Source of the DNA: an uncultured Dictyoglomus sp.
Lineage (GTDB): Bacteria > Dictyoglomota > Dictyoglomia > Dictyoglomales > Dictyoglomaceae
DNA: 6,006 nt
Assembly: GCA_938039765.1 (NCBI GenBank)
Contig: CALHTV010000226.1
Span: 1 to 6,006 of the forward strand
Reading direction: 5' to 3'
Below, piece after piece: positions 1-4,808 of the stretch. The translations under genes and the position numbers were made by a program. The notes below the pieces were generated by a model. The model was not told the DNA's origin. It did not search any database and saw nothing but the letters and a program-made list of their open reading frames with translations. The stretch's first letter is position 1, and the number at the start of each line of letters is the position of its first letter.

Positions 1-140
1 AGATGGTGATGCCAGGGGACAATTTAGAGATGGAGATAAAGTTAATCAAGCCGGTGGCATTAGAAGAAGGGTTAAGGTTTGCTATTAGAGAAGGTGGAAG
101 AACAGTTGGTGCAGGTGTCGTAACTAAAATTATTGAATAA
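1..140 (+). CDS. tuf: Elongation factor Tu, C-terminal fragment
   Basis: Only the last 45 complete codons and the TAA stop are present; the gene begins before the window. EF-Tu is the GTPase that brings aminoacyl-tRNA to the ribosome. The visible part is the end of beta-barrel domain 3. It starts MVMPGD, continues through [20 protein letters not shown], and ends [13 protein letters not shown], which is the near-invariant C-terminus of bacterial EF-Tu. The first two bases are the end of the preceding codon. rpmG follows 25 bases after the stop on the same strand, as in the classic tuf-rpmG-secE-nusG order, so co-transcription is likely. The fragment cannot show whether this is the only tuf copy or one of two, since many bacteria carry a second in the str operon. 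Confidence 0.95.
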   Translation, partial: MVMPGDNLEMEIKLIKPVALEEGLRFAIREGGRTVGAGVVTKIIE

Positions 141-160
141 TAAGAGAGAGGTGTTATAAT
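133..160 (+). promoter_or_regulatory. Candidate internal promoter over the tuf end and rpmG start
   Basis: TTGAAT (133-138) lies 16 bases before a perfect TATAAT (155-160), a plausible sigma-70-type promoter. Transcription would start near 166-167, on the rpmG ATG, so the product would be leaderless for rpmG or would mainly serve tRNA-Trp, secE and nusG. A TATAAT by chance is common in such AT-rich DNA, and the -35 box overlaps the tuf stop codon, so this is only a candidate. Confidence 0.28.
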
Positions 161-165
161 AAACT

Positions 166-315
166 ATGAGGACTGTTATAACATTGGCTTGTACAGAGTG
201 TAAAGAGAGGAATTATACTACAGAAAAAAACAAAAAGAACGATCCTGATAGATTAGAATTAAGAAAATATTGTCCAAGGTGTAGAAAACATACTCTTCAT
301 AGAGAGGCAAGGTAG
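166..315 (+). CDS. rpmG: 50S ribosomal protein L33, zinc-binding (C+) form
   Basis: This small gene encodes a 49-residue protein, the normal length for bacterial L33, a large-subunit protein near the E site. The sequence begins [17 protein letters not shown] and ends [14 protein letters not shown]. Two CxxC pairs, Cys9/Cys12 and Cys36/Cys39, form the zinc ribbon of the C+ paralogue class; species with C- paralogues switch between forms under zinc limitation. The ATG at 166 is preceded by a purine-rich SD (GAGAGAGGTG, 143-152), about 13 bases upstream, which is a little long. It sits between tuf and tRNA-Trp as in many thermophilic and Gram-positive genomes. The TAG stop at 313-315 shares its last two bases with the 5' end of the tRNA, which is unusual and discussed under findings. 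Confidence 0.95.
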   Translation: MRTVITLACTECKERNYTTEKNKKNDPDRLELRKYCPRCRKHTLHREAR

Positions 316-390
316 GCCCGTAGCTCTAATAGGGAGAGCACCGGACTCCAAATCCGGGGGTTGCAGGTTCGAGCCCTGCCGGGCCTGCCA
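314..390 (+). tRNA. trnW: tRNA-Trp (anticodon CCA)
   Basis: A full cloverleaf is visible. The acceptor stem is AGGCCCG (314-320) with CGGGCCT (380-386), seven perfect pairs. The D stem is GCTC (323-326) with GAGC (336-339) around a nine-base loop. The anticodon stem is CCGGA (341-345) with TCCGG (353-357), and its loop CTCCAAA puts anticodon CCA at 348-350. The variable loop is 358-362. The T stem is GCAGG (363-367) with CCTGC (375-379) around TTCGAGC. Discriminator G387 is the tryptophan identity base, and the 3' CCA (388-390) is encoded. The A1-U72 pair and loops resemble E. coli tRNA-Trp. Stems are strikingly GC-rich against the AT-rich background, consistent with a thermophile. It lies inside the rpmG-secE transcription unit and so must be cut from the mRNA by RNase P and a 3' nuclease. 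Confidence 0.98.
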
Positions 391-435
391 AAAATTTTTG
401 TTTTATAGAAGCTATAATATAGGAGAGGAATTATT

Positions 436-651
436 ATGGTTAAGAAATTAGATGTTGTGAATAAGGCTAAATATTTTTGGGCCGAAGAAAAGTTAGAGTT
501 AAAAAAGATTTTGTGGCCGGATAGAAAAAAAGTCTTACAATTGTCTCTAGCTCTAGGAATTACATTAATTTTATTAATGTTGATTATTTCTTTATATGAT
601 TTTATTTTTAATTTTCTGAGTATATTAATACTAGGAAGCTTTAGTAGTTAG
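436..651 (+). CDS. secE: Preprotein translocase subunit SecE
   Basis: This 71-residue protein is the small clamp subunit of the SecYEG channel in the inner membrane, holding SecY together during protein export. The N-terminus is charged and amphipathic. It carries the family hallmark ELKKILWPDRKKV (about residues 21-33), the cytoplasmic amphipathic helix with the conserved Trp-Pro. One long hydrophobic membrane segment follows (about residues 35-60), giving the single-span SecE typical outside the enterobacteria, whose SecE has three spans. A good SD (AGGAGAGG, 421-428) precedes the ATG by seven bases. nusG follows nine bases after the stop at its furthest possible start and 23 bases after at the preferred one, the near-universal secE-nusG pairing. 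A short serine-containing tail (GSFSS) ends the protein; nothing is broken or missing. Confidence 0.96.
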   Translation: MVKKLDVVNKAKYFWAEEKLELKKILWPDRKKVLQLSLALGITLILLMLIISLYDFIFNFLSILILGSFSS

Positions 652-661
652 TTTAGCATAT

Positions 662-666
662 GGAGG
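662..666 (+). promoter_or_regulatory. Shine-Dalgarno of nusG that fixes the GTG start
   Basis: GGAGG at 662-666 lies eight bases before GTG 675. It overlaps the upstream in-frame ATG at 660, so that ATG cannot use it, and no SD-like sequence precedes ATG 660. Confidence 0.75.
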
Positions 667-674
667 TAAAATCT

Positions 675-1205
675 GTGGCTGAGCCTAGATGGTTTGTAGT
701 GCATACCTTAGCAGGACATGAGCATAAAGTGAAGGCAATTTTGGAGAGACAAGTGAAACTTCTCCATTTAGAAGATAAGGTTTTTGAAATAGTTGTTCCA
801 GAAGAGAAAGTTATGACTGTAAAAGGTGGTAAAAAAAGAATACAAGTTAAGAAAGTTTTTCCTGGATATTTGTTTATTAGGATGATAGAAGATGAGGATG
901 TTATAAGATTGATTAGAAGTACTACTGGGGTAACTGGTTTTGTTGGAACACCTGGAAAGCCCAGTACTTTGAACCCTCAAGAGGAACATTGGATAAAGAG
1001 ATTTTTAGAACAAAAGGAAATAAGACCAGAACTAAAAGTTAAGAAAGGAGATAGAGTTTACATTAAATCAGGGCCATTTATGGGATATGAGGGTTTTGTG
1101 GATGAAGTATATCCAGAAAAAGGTACAGTAAGGGTTTTACTCTCTATTTTTGGAAGAGAGACCCCAACAGAGATTGATCATACTCAAGTAGAAAAAACTG
1201 ATTAA
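675..1205 (+). CDS. nusG: Transcription termination/antitermination factor NusG
   Basis: NusG binds the RNA polymerase clamp, changes pausing and elongation, and links polymerase to Rho or to ribosomal protein S10. From GTG 675 the protein has 176 residues, the usual length. The N-terminal NGN domain runs from the start to about residue 115, with the RWFVVHTLAGHEHKV opening, the FPGYLFIRM strand (62-70) that contacts polymerase, and RSTTGVTGFVG (81-91). The C-terminal KOW domain covers about 121-176, with KKGDRVYIKSGPFMGYEG, and TPTEID in the final strand. An in-frame ATG at 660 would add five residues but lacks an SD, and the GGAGG at 662-666 fits GTG 675. The five extra residues (MEVKS) have no family counterpart I recognise. 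rplK follows 15 bases after the stop. Confidence 0.96.
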   Translation: MAEPRWFVVHTLAGHEHKVKAILERQVKLLHLEDKVFEIVVPEEKVMTVKGGKKRIQVKKVFPGYLFIRMIEDEDVIRLIRSTTGVTGFVGTPGKPSTLNPQEEHWIKRFLEQKEIRPELKVKKGDRVYIKSGPFMGYEGFVDEVYPEKGTVRVLLSIFGRETPTEIDHTQVEKTD

Positions 1206-1220
1206 AAGGAGGGAATATAA

Positions 1221-1649
1221 TTGCCTAAAAAGGTTGTCGGAAAGGTAAAGCTTCAATTGTCTGCAGGTAAAGCAACCCCTGCACCTCCGGTAGGACCAGC
1301 GTTGGGTCAATACGGAGTAAATATTATGGAATTTTGTAAGGCTTATAATGCTGCAACAGCAGGTCAAGAAGGAATGATAATTCCTGTTGAAATTACCATA
1401 TATGAAGACAGAACTTTTACTTTTGTAACTAAGACTCCTCCTGCCTCTGATCTTTTGAAAAAAGCAGCTGGAATTGAAAAGGGTTCTGGAGAACCTAACA
1501 AAACAAAAGTTGGGAAAGTAAAGAGAAGTAAGATAAGAGAAATAGCTGAATTAAAGATGAAAGATCTAAATGCAAACGATATTGAAGCAGCTATGAGGAT
1601 GATTGAAGGTACCGCAAGAAGCATGGGTATAGAAATAATTGAAGGCTAG
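1221..1649 (+). CDS. rplK: 50S ribosomal protein L11
   Basis: L11 forms the GTPase-associated centre with 23S rRNA helices 43/44 and, near L10-L12, helps factor binding and stringent-response sensing. The protein has 142 residues, the family norm. The N-terminal domain has [34 protein letters not shown], whose proline-rich part is the thiostrepton-contact region. The C-terminal RNA-binding domain includes [24 protein letters not shown] (about residues 97-120), close to the L11 signature. The start is TTG at 1221, supported by AAAGGAGGG (1205-1213) seven bases upstream; no in-frame ATG or GTG competes. The SD begins on the last base of the nusG stop, so the genes are tightly linked. Unlike E. 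coli, there is no room upstream of this gene for an L1-binding leader. Confidence 0.97.
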   Translation: MPKKVVGKVKLQLSAGKATPAPPVGPALGQYGVNIMEFCKAYNAATAGQEGMIIPVEITIYEDRTFTFVTKTPPASDLLKKAAGIEKGSGEPNKTKVGKVKRSKIREIAELKMKDLNANDIEAAMRMIEGTARSMGIEIIEG

Positions 1650-1655
1650 TTTGAG

Positions 1656-1689
1656 AGTGGGAGAGGATTTTTCCCTCGTTAAAACCACT
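1656..1689 (+). promoter_or_regulatory. Structured rplK-rplA intergenic RNA; candidate L1-binding site
   Basis: The 62-base gap between rplK and rplA folds into a two-part hairpin. The outer helix is AGTGG (1656-1660) with CCACT (1685-1689). The inner helix is GAG-A-GGA (1661-1667) with TCCCTC (1672-1677), closed by a TTTT loop, with A1664 bulged. The seven bases GTTAAAA (1678-1684) are unpaired on the 3' side only, so the junction is a one-sided internal loop. L1 targets on mRNA and rRNA are generally two helices around an asymmetric loop, and L1 represses its own operon in several organisms. The hairpin ends nine bases before the rplA SD, so bound protein could block initiation. No T-run follows, which argues against a terminator. 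The fold is seen; the L1 role is inferred. Confidence 0.45.
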
Positions 1690-1711
1690 ACTTTAAAAAG
1701 GAGGATAAGTT

Positions 1712-2440
1712 ATGGCAAAAAGAGGAAAAAGATATTTGCAACTTTTATCTCTTATTGAAAAAGGTAAAATGTATTCTCCTAAAGAAGCCGTAAGCTTGGT
1801 TAAAAAGCTTGCTACTGCCAAATTTGATGAGACCATTAATTTGGCTGTAAGATTAGGTGTAGATCCAAGACATGCAGACCAACAAGTTAGAGGTACTGTA
1901 GTACTCCCTTATGGGACAGGGAAATCAAAGAGAGTTTTGGTTTTTGCTGAGGGAGAGAAAGCTCAGGAAGCGAGAGAAGCTGGAGCAGATTATGTTGGAG
2001 GAGAAGAACTGGTAAAACAGATAGAAGGTGGATGGCTTGATTTTGATGTCGCTATTGCTACTCCTGATATAATGGGAACCCTAAAAATACCATCTCGTCT
2101 TGGTAAGATTTTAGGCCCAAGAGGTTTAATGCCTAATCCTAAAACAGGTACTGTTACTAATGATATAGCTAAGGCTGTTAAAGAATATAAAGCAGGGAGA
2201 GTTGAGTTTAGGACAGATCGATACGGTATAGTCCATGTGCCAATTGGAAAAGCTTCTTTTTCTGAAGAGGCTTTGTATAAGAATTTGATGACAGTACTTG
2301 GAGTTTTATTGAGGTTAAAACCTGCAGCTGCTAAAGGTCAATATTTTAAAAGTATTAACATATCTCCTAGTATGGGACCAAGTATTTCTATAGACACCAA
2401 AAATATTTCTGAGCTTATAAGACAAGAGGAGGCTGCGTAG
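1712..2440 (+). CDS. rplA: 50S ribosomal protein L1
   Basis: L1 binds 23S rRNA at the mobile L1 stalk, which helps release deacylated tRNA from the E site, and in many bacteria represses its own mRNA. The protein is 242 residues, slightly longer than the usual 230 or so because of its C-terminal tail. The start is [10 protein letters not shown] and the L1 signature is [22 protein letters not shown] (about 120-141), followed by NPKTGTVT. The second RNA-contact loop near 219-224 reads PSMGPS, where a Thr-Met-Gly is usual; serine in place of threonine is conservative. ATG 1712 has AGGAGG (1699-1704) seven bases upstream. The C-terminus ends in a short acidic tail (RQEEAA). It is separated from rplK by a structured gap and from rplJ by the attenuator. 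Confidence 0.97.
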   Translation: MAKRGKRYLQLLSLIEKGKMYSPKEAVSLVKKLATAKFDETINLAVRLGVDPRHADQQVRGTVVLPYGTGKSKRVLVFAEGEKAQEAREAGADYVGGEELVKQIEGGWLDFDVAIATPDIMGTLKIPSRLGKILGPRGLMPNPKTGTVTNDIAKAVKEYKAGRVEFRTDRYGIVHVPIGKASFSEEALYKNLMTVLGVLLRLKPAAAKGQYFKSINISPSMGPSISIDTKNISELIRQEEAA

Positions 2441-2511
2441 AGTAATATAAGAATTTTTAGTAAATACATATAATAGGGCCGTAGACCGTAGGTTTATAAA
2501 TTCCTACGTAG

Positions 2512-2564
2512 GCCTTGGTGGTTTTTGAAAATATATTGTTTATTATAGGGGAAAGCCACGAGGC
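2512..2564 (+). promoter_or_regulatory. Antiterminator helix of the L10 leader
   Basis: GCCTTGGTGGTTTTT (2512-2526) can pair with GAAAGCCACGAGGC (2551-2564). This gives 14 pairs including G-U wobbles, with one bulged G at 2517 or 2518. It uses the 5' arm and loop of the terminator and the 3' strand of the L10-binding outer helix, so it cannot coexist with either. Confidence 0.75.
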
Positions 2565-2578
2565 TTTCCCTTATTTTT
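2545..2578 (+). terminator. Intrinsic terminator of the rplJL attenuator
   Basis: GGGAAAGCC (2549-2557) pairs perfectly with GGCTTTCCC (2562-2570) around an ACGA loop. The stem extends outward by G-U and A-T pairs to 2545/2574, and the T-rich tail TTATTTTT ends at 2578. It lies 30 bases before the rplJ start, so termination here stops L10/L12 synthesis but leaves the upstream genes intact. Confidence 0.92.
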
Positions 2579-2591
2579 GATAAAAACAAGA

Positions 2592-2601
2592 AAAGGAGGT
2601 G
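2592..2601 (+). promoter_or_regulatory. Shine-Dalgarno of rplJ that fixes the TTG start
   Basis: AAAGGAGGTG at 2592-2601 is a near-perfect anti-16S match, and AGGAGG ends eight bases before TTG 2608. The in-frame GTG at 2599 is part of this SD and so cannot be the start. Confidence 0.85.
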
Positions 2602-2607
2602 AAAGAG

Positions 2608-3144
2608 TTGCCTAAACCAGAAAAGATACAAAAGGTTGAAGAGCTATATGAAAAAATGTCAAAAGCTAATGCATTAATTTTTACAGATTTTAAAGGGCTG
2701 ACAGTAGCAGATTTAACAGAGCTTAGAAGTAAAATAAGACCTTTACAAGCAGAATACAGAGTAGTAAAGAATACCTTAGCACTTAGGGCTATTCAAAAAG
2801 CCTATCCTGATAAAAATTTGGATGGCTTCTTTGTAGGACCTACAGCAATAACTTACTGCTATGATGATCCATTTGGTGTTTTAAAAGCTTTAGTTGATTA
2901 CGCTAAAGATCATGAGTTATTAAAGTTTAAAGGTGGAATAATAGACGGAGAAATTTATTCTGCAGAAGAAATAAAAGAATTGGCCAAACTACCTCCAAAA
3001 GAAGTTATTCTTTCTCAAGTGATAGGTGGACTTGCTGCTCCTTTGACTTCTTTGGTTTGGAGTTTAAAATGGCCTGTCAACAAATTAGTTTGGACTTTAG
3101 ATGCAATTGCTAAAGAAAAAGAAAAAATTTCAATAAATCAATAG
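2608..3144 (+). CDS. rplJ: 50S ribosomal protein L10
   Basis: L10 anchors the L7/L12 stalk to the 23S rRNA GTPase-associated centre and, with L12, represses its own transcript through the upstream leader. From TTG 2608 the protein is 178 residues, in the family's range. The N-terminal rRNA-binding domain includes ANALIFTDFKGLTVADLTELRSKIR and EYRVVKNTLALRAIQKA. The middle has GPTAITYCYDDPFGVLKAL and LKFKGGIIDG, followed by LPPKEVILSQVIGGLAAPL. The last 25 or so residues (NKLVWTLDAIAKEKEKI) form the helix that carries L12 dimers; thermophiles often have a longer helix for three dimers, which I cannot decide here. An in-frame GTG at 2599 would add three residues but lies inside the SD. Its TAG stop touches the rplL SD. 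Confidence 0.96.
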   Translation: MPKPEKIQKVEELYEKMSKANALIFTDFKGLTVADLTELRSKIRPLQAEYRVVKNTLALRAIQKAYPDKNLDGFFVGPTAITYCYDDPFGVLKALVDYAKDHELLKFKGGIIDGEIYSAEEIKELAKLPPKEVILSQVIGGLAAPLTSLVWSLKWPVNKLVWTLDAIAKEKEKISINQ

Positions 3145-3159
3145 GGAGGTAAAAGAGAT

Positions 3160-3537
3160 ATGAATAAAGAGGAGATCATTCAAGCTATTAAAGAGATGAA
3201 AGTTTTGGAGCTTGTTGAGTTGGTTAAAGCATTAGAAGAAGAGTTTGGTGTTAGTGCAGCTATGCCTGTAGCAGCTGTTGGGGCTCCTGTAGCTGGTGCT
3301 GCTGCAGCTGCTCCCGTAGAGGAGAAAACAACGTTTGATGTAATACTAAAAGATGCAGGAGCAAATAAAATAAAGGTGCTTAAAGTAGTTAGGGAAATAA
3401 CTGGACTTGGCTTGAAAGAGGCAAAGGATTTGGTAGATTCTACACCTAAACCTGTAAAAGAAGGTGTTTCTAAACAAGAGGCTGAAGAAATTAAAGCAAA
3501 ATTGGAAGCAGAAGGTGCTGTTGTAGAGATAAAATAA
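3160..3537 (+). CDS. rplL: 50S ribosomal protein L7/L12
   Basis: L12 is the multicopy stalk protein that recruits and activates the translational GTPases (EF-Tu, EF-G, IF2, RF3). The protein has 125 residues, a standard length. The N-terminal dimerisation and L10-binding helices cover about residues 1-32 ([22 protein letters not shown]). A flexible Ala/Pro/Val-rich hinge follows at about 33-54, with a run of five alanines. The globular C-terminal domain covers 57-125, with [44 protein letters not shown], the factor-contact surface. The ATG at 3160 has GGGAGGT (3144-3150) nine bases upstream, overlapping the rplJ stop, so the genes are probably coupled. The usual downstream neighbours rpoB and rpoC are absent; the next gene is convergent lysC. 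Confidence 0.98.
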   Translation: MNKEEIIQAIKEMKVLELVELVKALEEEFGVSAAMPVAAVGAPVAGAAAAAPVEEKTTFDVILKDAGANKIKVLKVVREITGLGLKEAKDLVDSTPKPVKEGVSKQEAEEIKAKLEAEGAVVEIK

Positions 3538-3552
3538 ACATTTATAAAATAT

Positions 3553-3585
3553 TCTGGGAGGAGAATTTATTCCTCTCCTCCCAGA
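3553..3585. terminator. Hairpin between convergent rplL and lysC
   Basis: CTGGGAGGAGA (3554-3564) is an exact reverse complement of TCTCCTCCCAG (3574-3584), with one more T-A pair outside (3553/3585) and a nine-base loop. On the minus strand it is followed by AATATTTTATAAA, moderately T-rich, so it suits lysC termination better. On the plus strand ATTAAAACC follows, with no T-run, so rplL may stop less sharply here. The lysC stop codon lies in the loop and one arm encodes its last residues. Confidence 0.75.
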
Positions 3586-4052
3586 TTAAAACCATCGTGT
3601 AATGCTCTTGCTGCTTTTTCTACAAGATCTCTTCTTATTATGCATGTTATTTTAATTTCAGACGTTGTTATCATTTCTATGTTTATACCTTCTGAAGCAA
3701 GTATTCCAAACATTTTTGCGGCTATTCCTGGGGTACTTTGAATTCCCCAGCCAACTATCGACACTTTTCCTACATTATTATCAAAATTTACCTCTTTTGC
3801 TCCAATCTCTTTGGCAACTTTTTGAATTACTTCTATTGCAGAGTTTAGTTCTTTTTCTGGAACTGTAAATGACAGATCTGTTACTCCTTCTTTACTAACA
3901 TTTTGAACTATATCATCAACGTTTATGGATTTTTCTCCTAATGGAGCAAAAATCTTATAAGCTATTCCTGGTTTGTCTGGAACACCTATAATGGTGATTT
4001 TAGCTATACTTTTATTATGAGCTACTCCTTTAACTTTTTGTTTAGATTCCAC
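3567..4052 (-). CDS. Aspartokinase beta subunit from internal start
   Basis: Within lysC, in the same frame, GTG at 4050-4052 (Val247 of the alpha chain) is preceded by a strong SD, AGGGGAGG at 4061-4068, with eight bases between. Translation from here gives a 161-residue protein holding only the two ACT regulatory domains. In B. subtilis LysC and Corynebacterium glutamicum LysC, a beta subunit starts at nearly the same residue (about 246-250) and assembles with alpha into a feedback-regulated alpha2beta2 enzyme. The SD quality, spacing and residue position are seen; the existence of a separate product is inferred from those families. The alternative is that the purine run GGG-GAG simply reflects codon choice. 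Confidence 0.7.
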   Translation of the reverse strand: MESKQKVKGVAHNKSIAKITIIGVPDKPGIAYKIFAPLGEKSINVDDIVQNVSKEGVTDLSFTVPEKELNSAIEVIQKVAKEIGAKEVNFDNNVGKVSIVGWGIQSTPGIAAKMFGILASEGINIEMITTSEIKITCIIRRDLVEKAARALHDGFNLGGEE

Positions 4053-4790
4053 TTCTTTTACCTCCCCTATCAGAGTTCCTGAGTTCTCGTTAAAACTGGA
4101 TCTAACAATCACGGGCACTTTATAAGTAGCAGCTAGATCCACAGAACGTAATTGCATTACTTGTGCTCCTTGTCCTGCCATCTCAAGCATTTCTTCATAA
4201 GAGATAAAATCTAATTTTTTAGCATTAGGAACAAGTCTTGGATCAGCTGTGAAAACTCCATCTACGTCTGTATAAATTTCGCAGATGTCAGCTTTTAATA
4301 CTGCTGCTAGAGCAACAGCAGTCGCATCTGAGCCTCCTCTGCCTAAAGTGGTGACATCACCTTTTTCGGGTTCATAGCCTTGAAATCCTGCTACAATTAC
4401 TACTTTTCCTTTTTCTAATTCTTCTTGAATTCTTTTAGGCTCAATTTTTTTTATATTTGCCTTTGTAAATACAGAATCAGTTATAATACCAGCTTGTTTT
4501 CCTGATAAAGCTATAGCGGGAATTCCTAAATTTTGTAAGGCCATAGCAGTGAGTGCTGCAGAGATTCTCTCACCTGAGGATAATAAAAAATCCATTTCTC
4601 TTGGATCAGGATTTGGATTTATTTTTTCTGCTAGTTCTATTAGTTCATCTGTTGTGTCTCCCATTGCAGATACTACTACAACTATTTTATGTCCTTCTCT
4701 GTAATATTTCGCAATTCTCTGAGCTACGTTTTTGATTCTTTCAATAGACCCTACAGATGTACCTCCATATTTTTGGACTATAAGACTCAC
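3567..4790 (-). CDS. lysC: Aspartokinase, alpha subunit (lysine/threonine pathway)
   Basis: Aspartokinase phosphorylates L-aspartate with ATP, the committed step to lysine, threonine, methionine and diaminopimelate. The protein has 407 residues, close to B. subtilis LysC. The kinase domain (1 to about 230) has KYGGTSVGS (7-15), SSGERISAAL (71-80), GRGGSDATAVALA (150-162) and TDVDGVFTADPR (174-185). Two ACT domains follow, from about 263 (VPDKPGIA, then VQNVS) and 342 (STPGIAAKMF, then EMITTSEIKI). Such domains bind lysine and/or threonine for feedback control; which one is not decidable here. The start is GTG 4788-4790, with AAAGGAGG (4801-4808) ten bases upstream; that SD overlaps the asd stop. 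An internal in-frame start at 4052 probably makes a second subunit. The C-terminal LGGEE lies in the terminator hairpin. Confidence 0.96.
   Translation of the reverse strand: MSLIVQKYGGTSVGSIERIKNVAQRIAKYYREGHKIVVVVSAMGDTTDELIELAEKINPNPDPREMDFLLSSGERISAALTAMALQNLGIPAIALSGKQAGIITDSVFTKANIKKIEPKRIQEELEKGKVVIVAGFQGYEPEKGDVTTLGRGGSDATAVALAAVLKADICEIYTDVDGVFTADPRLVPNAKKLDFISYEEMLEMAGQGAQVMQLRSVDLAATYKVPVIVRSSFNENSGTLIGEVKEVESKQKVKGVAHNKSIAKITIIGVPDKPGIAYKIFAPLGEKSINVDDIVQNVSKEGVTDLSFTVPEKELNSAIEVIQKVAKEIGAKEVNFDNNVGKVSIVGWGIQSTPGIAAKMFGILASEGINIEMITTSEIKITCIIRRDLVEKAARALHDGFNLGGEE
4061..4068 (-). promoter_or_regulatory. Internal Shine-Dalgarno for the LysC beta subunit
   Basis: On the minus strand this reads AGGGGAGG, followed by eight bases and then GTG in the lysC frame. 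It is as strong as the gene-start SDs in this window, although it lies inside coding sequence. Confidence 0.65.
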
Positions 4791-4800
4791 TTTCTATTAG

Positions 4801-4808
4801 CCTCCTTT
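4801..4808 (-). promoter_or_regulatory. lysC Shine-Dalgarno overlapping the asd stop
   Basis: The minus strand reads AAAGGAGG at 4808-4801. The asd TAA occupies 4809-4807, so a ribosome ending asd sits on the lysC SD. With ten bases to the lysC GTG, this arrangement favours translational coupling. Confidence 0.75.

Larger units (their letters stand above)
2475..2578 (+). promoter_or_regulatory. L10 leader (transcription attenuator of rplJL)
   Basis: The rplA-rplJ gap carries the hallmarks of the bacterial L10 leader, through which L10 bound to L12 lowers rplJL transcription. The L10-binding arm has an outer GGCC (2477-2480) pairing with GGCC (2511-2514), and an inner CGTAGG (2487-2492) pairing with CCTACG (2503-2508). 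An asymmetric internal loop of GTAGAC against TA lies between them, and CCGTAGAC is typical of this RNA. The 3' outer strand is also the start of the antiterminator (2512-2526 with 2551-2564), which excludes the terminator at 2545-2578. Binding of L10 should hold the outer helix, remove the antiterminator strand and favour termination. The pairings are read from sequence; the mechanism follows Bacillus subtilis and is inferred here. Confidence 0.88.

Noticed and set aside
389..400. Perfect palindrome CAAAAATTTTTG after the tRNA as a terminator
   Set aside because: It has no loop and only weak A-T pairs, overlaps the CCA end, and the genes continue in the same direction right after it.
395..418. 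A perfect TATAAT (413-418) upstream of secE, with T-rich DNA before it, as a secE promoter
   Set aside because: No -35 box lies at 16-18 bases; the correctly spaced hexamer is A-rich. Transcription would begin inside the secE SD, removing the ribosome site.
768..1624. Open frames on the opposite strand within nusG and rplK
   Set aside because: They are antisense to well-supported genes, lack good SD sequences and resemble no family I recognise.
2446..2474. TATAAT at 2469-2474 as a promoter for rplJL
   Set aside because: The -35 region has at best three of six matches, and a start near 2480 would remove the 5' GGCC strand of the L10-binding arm that the leader needs.
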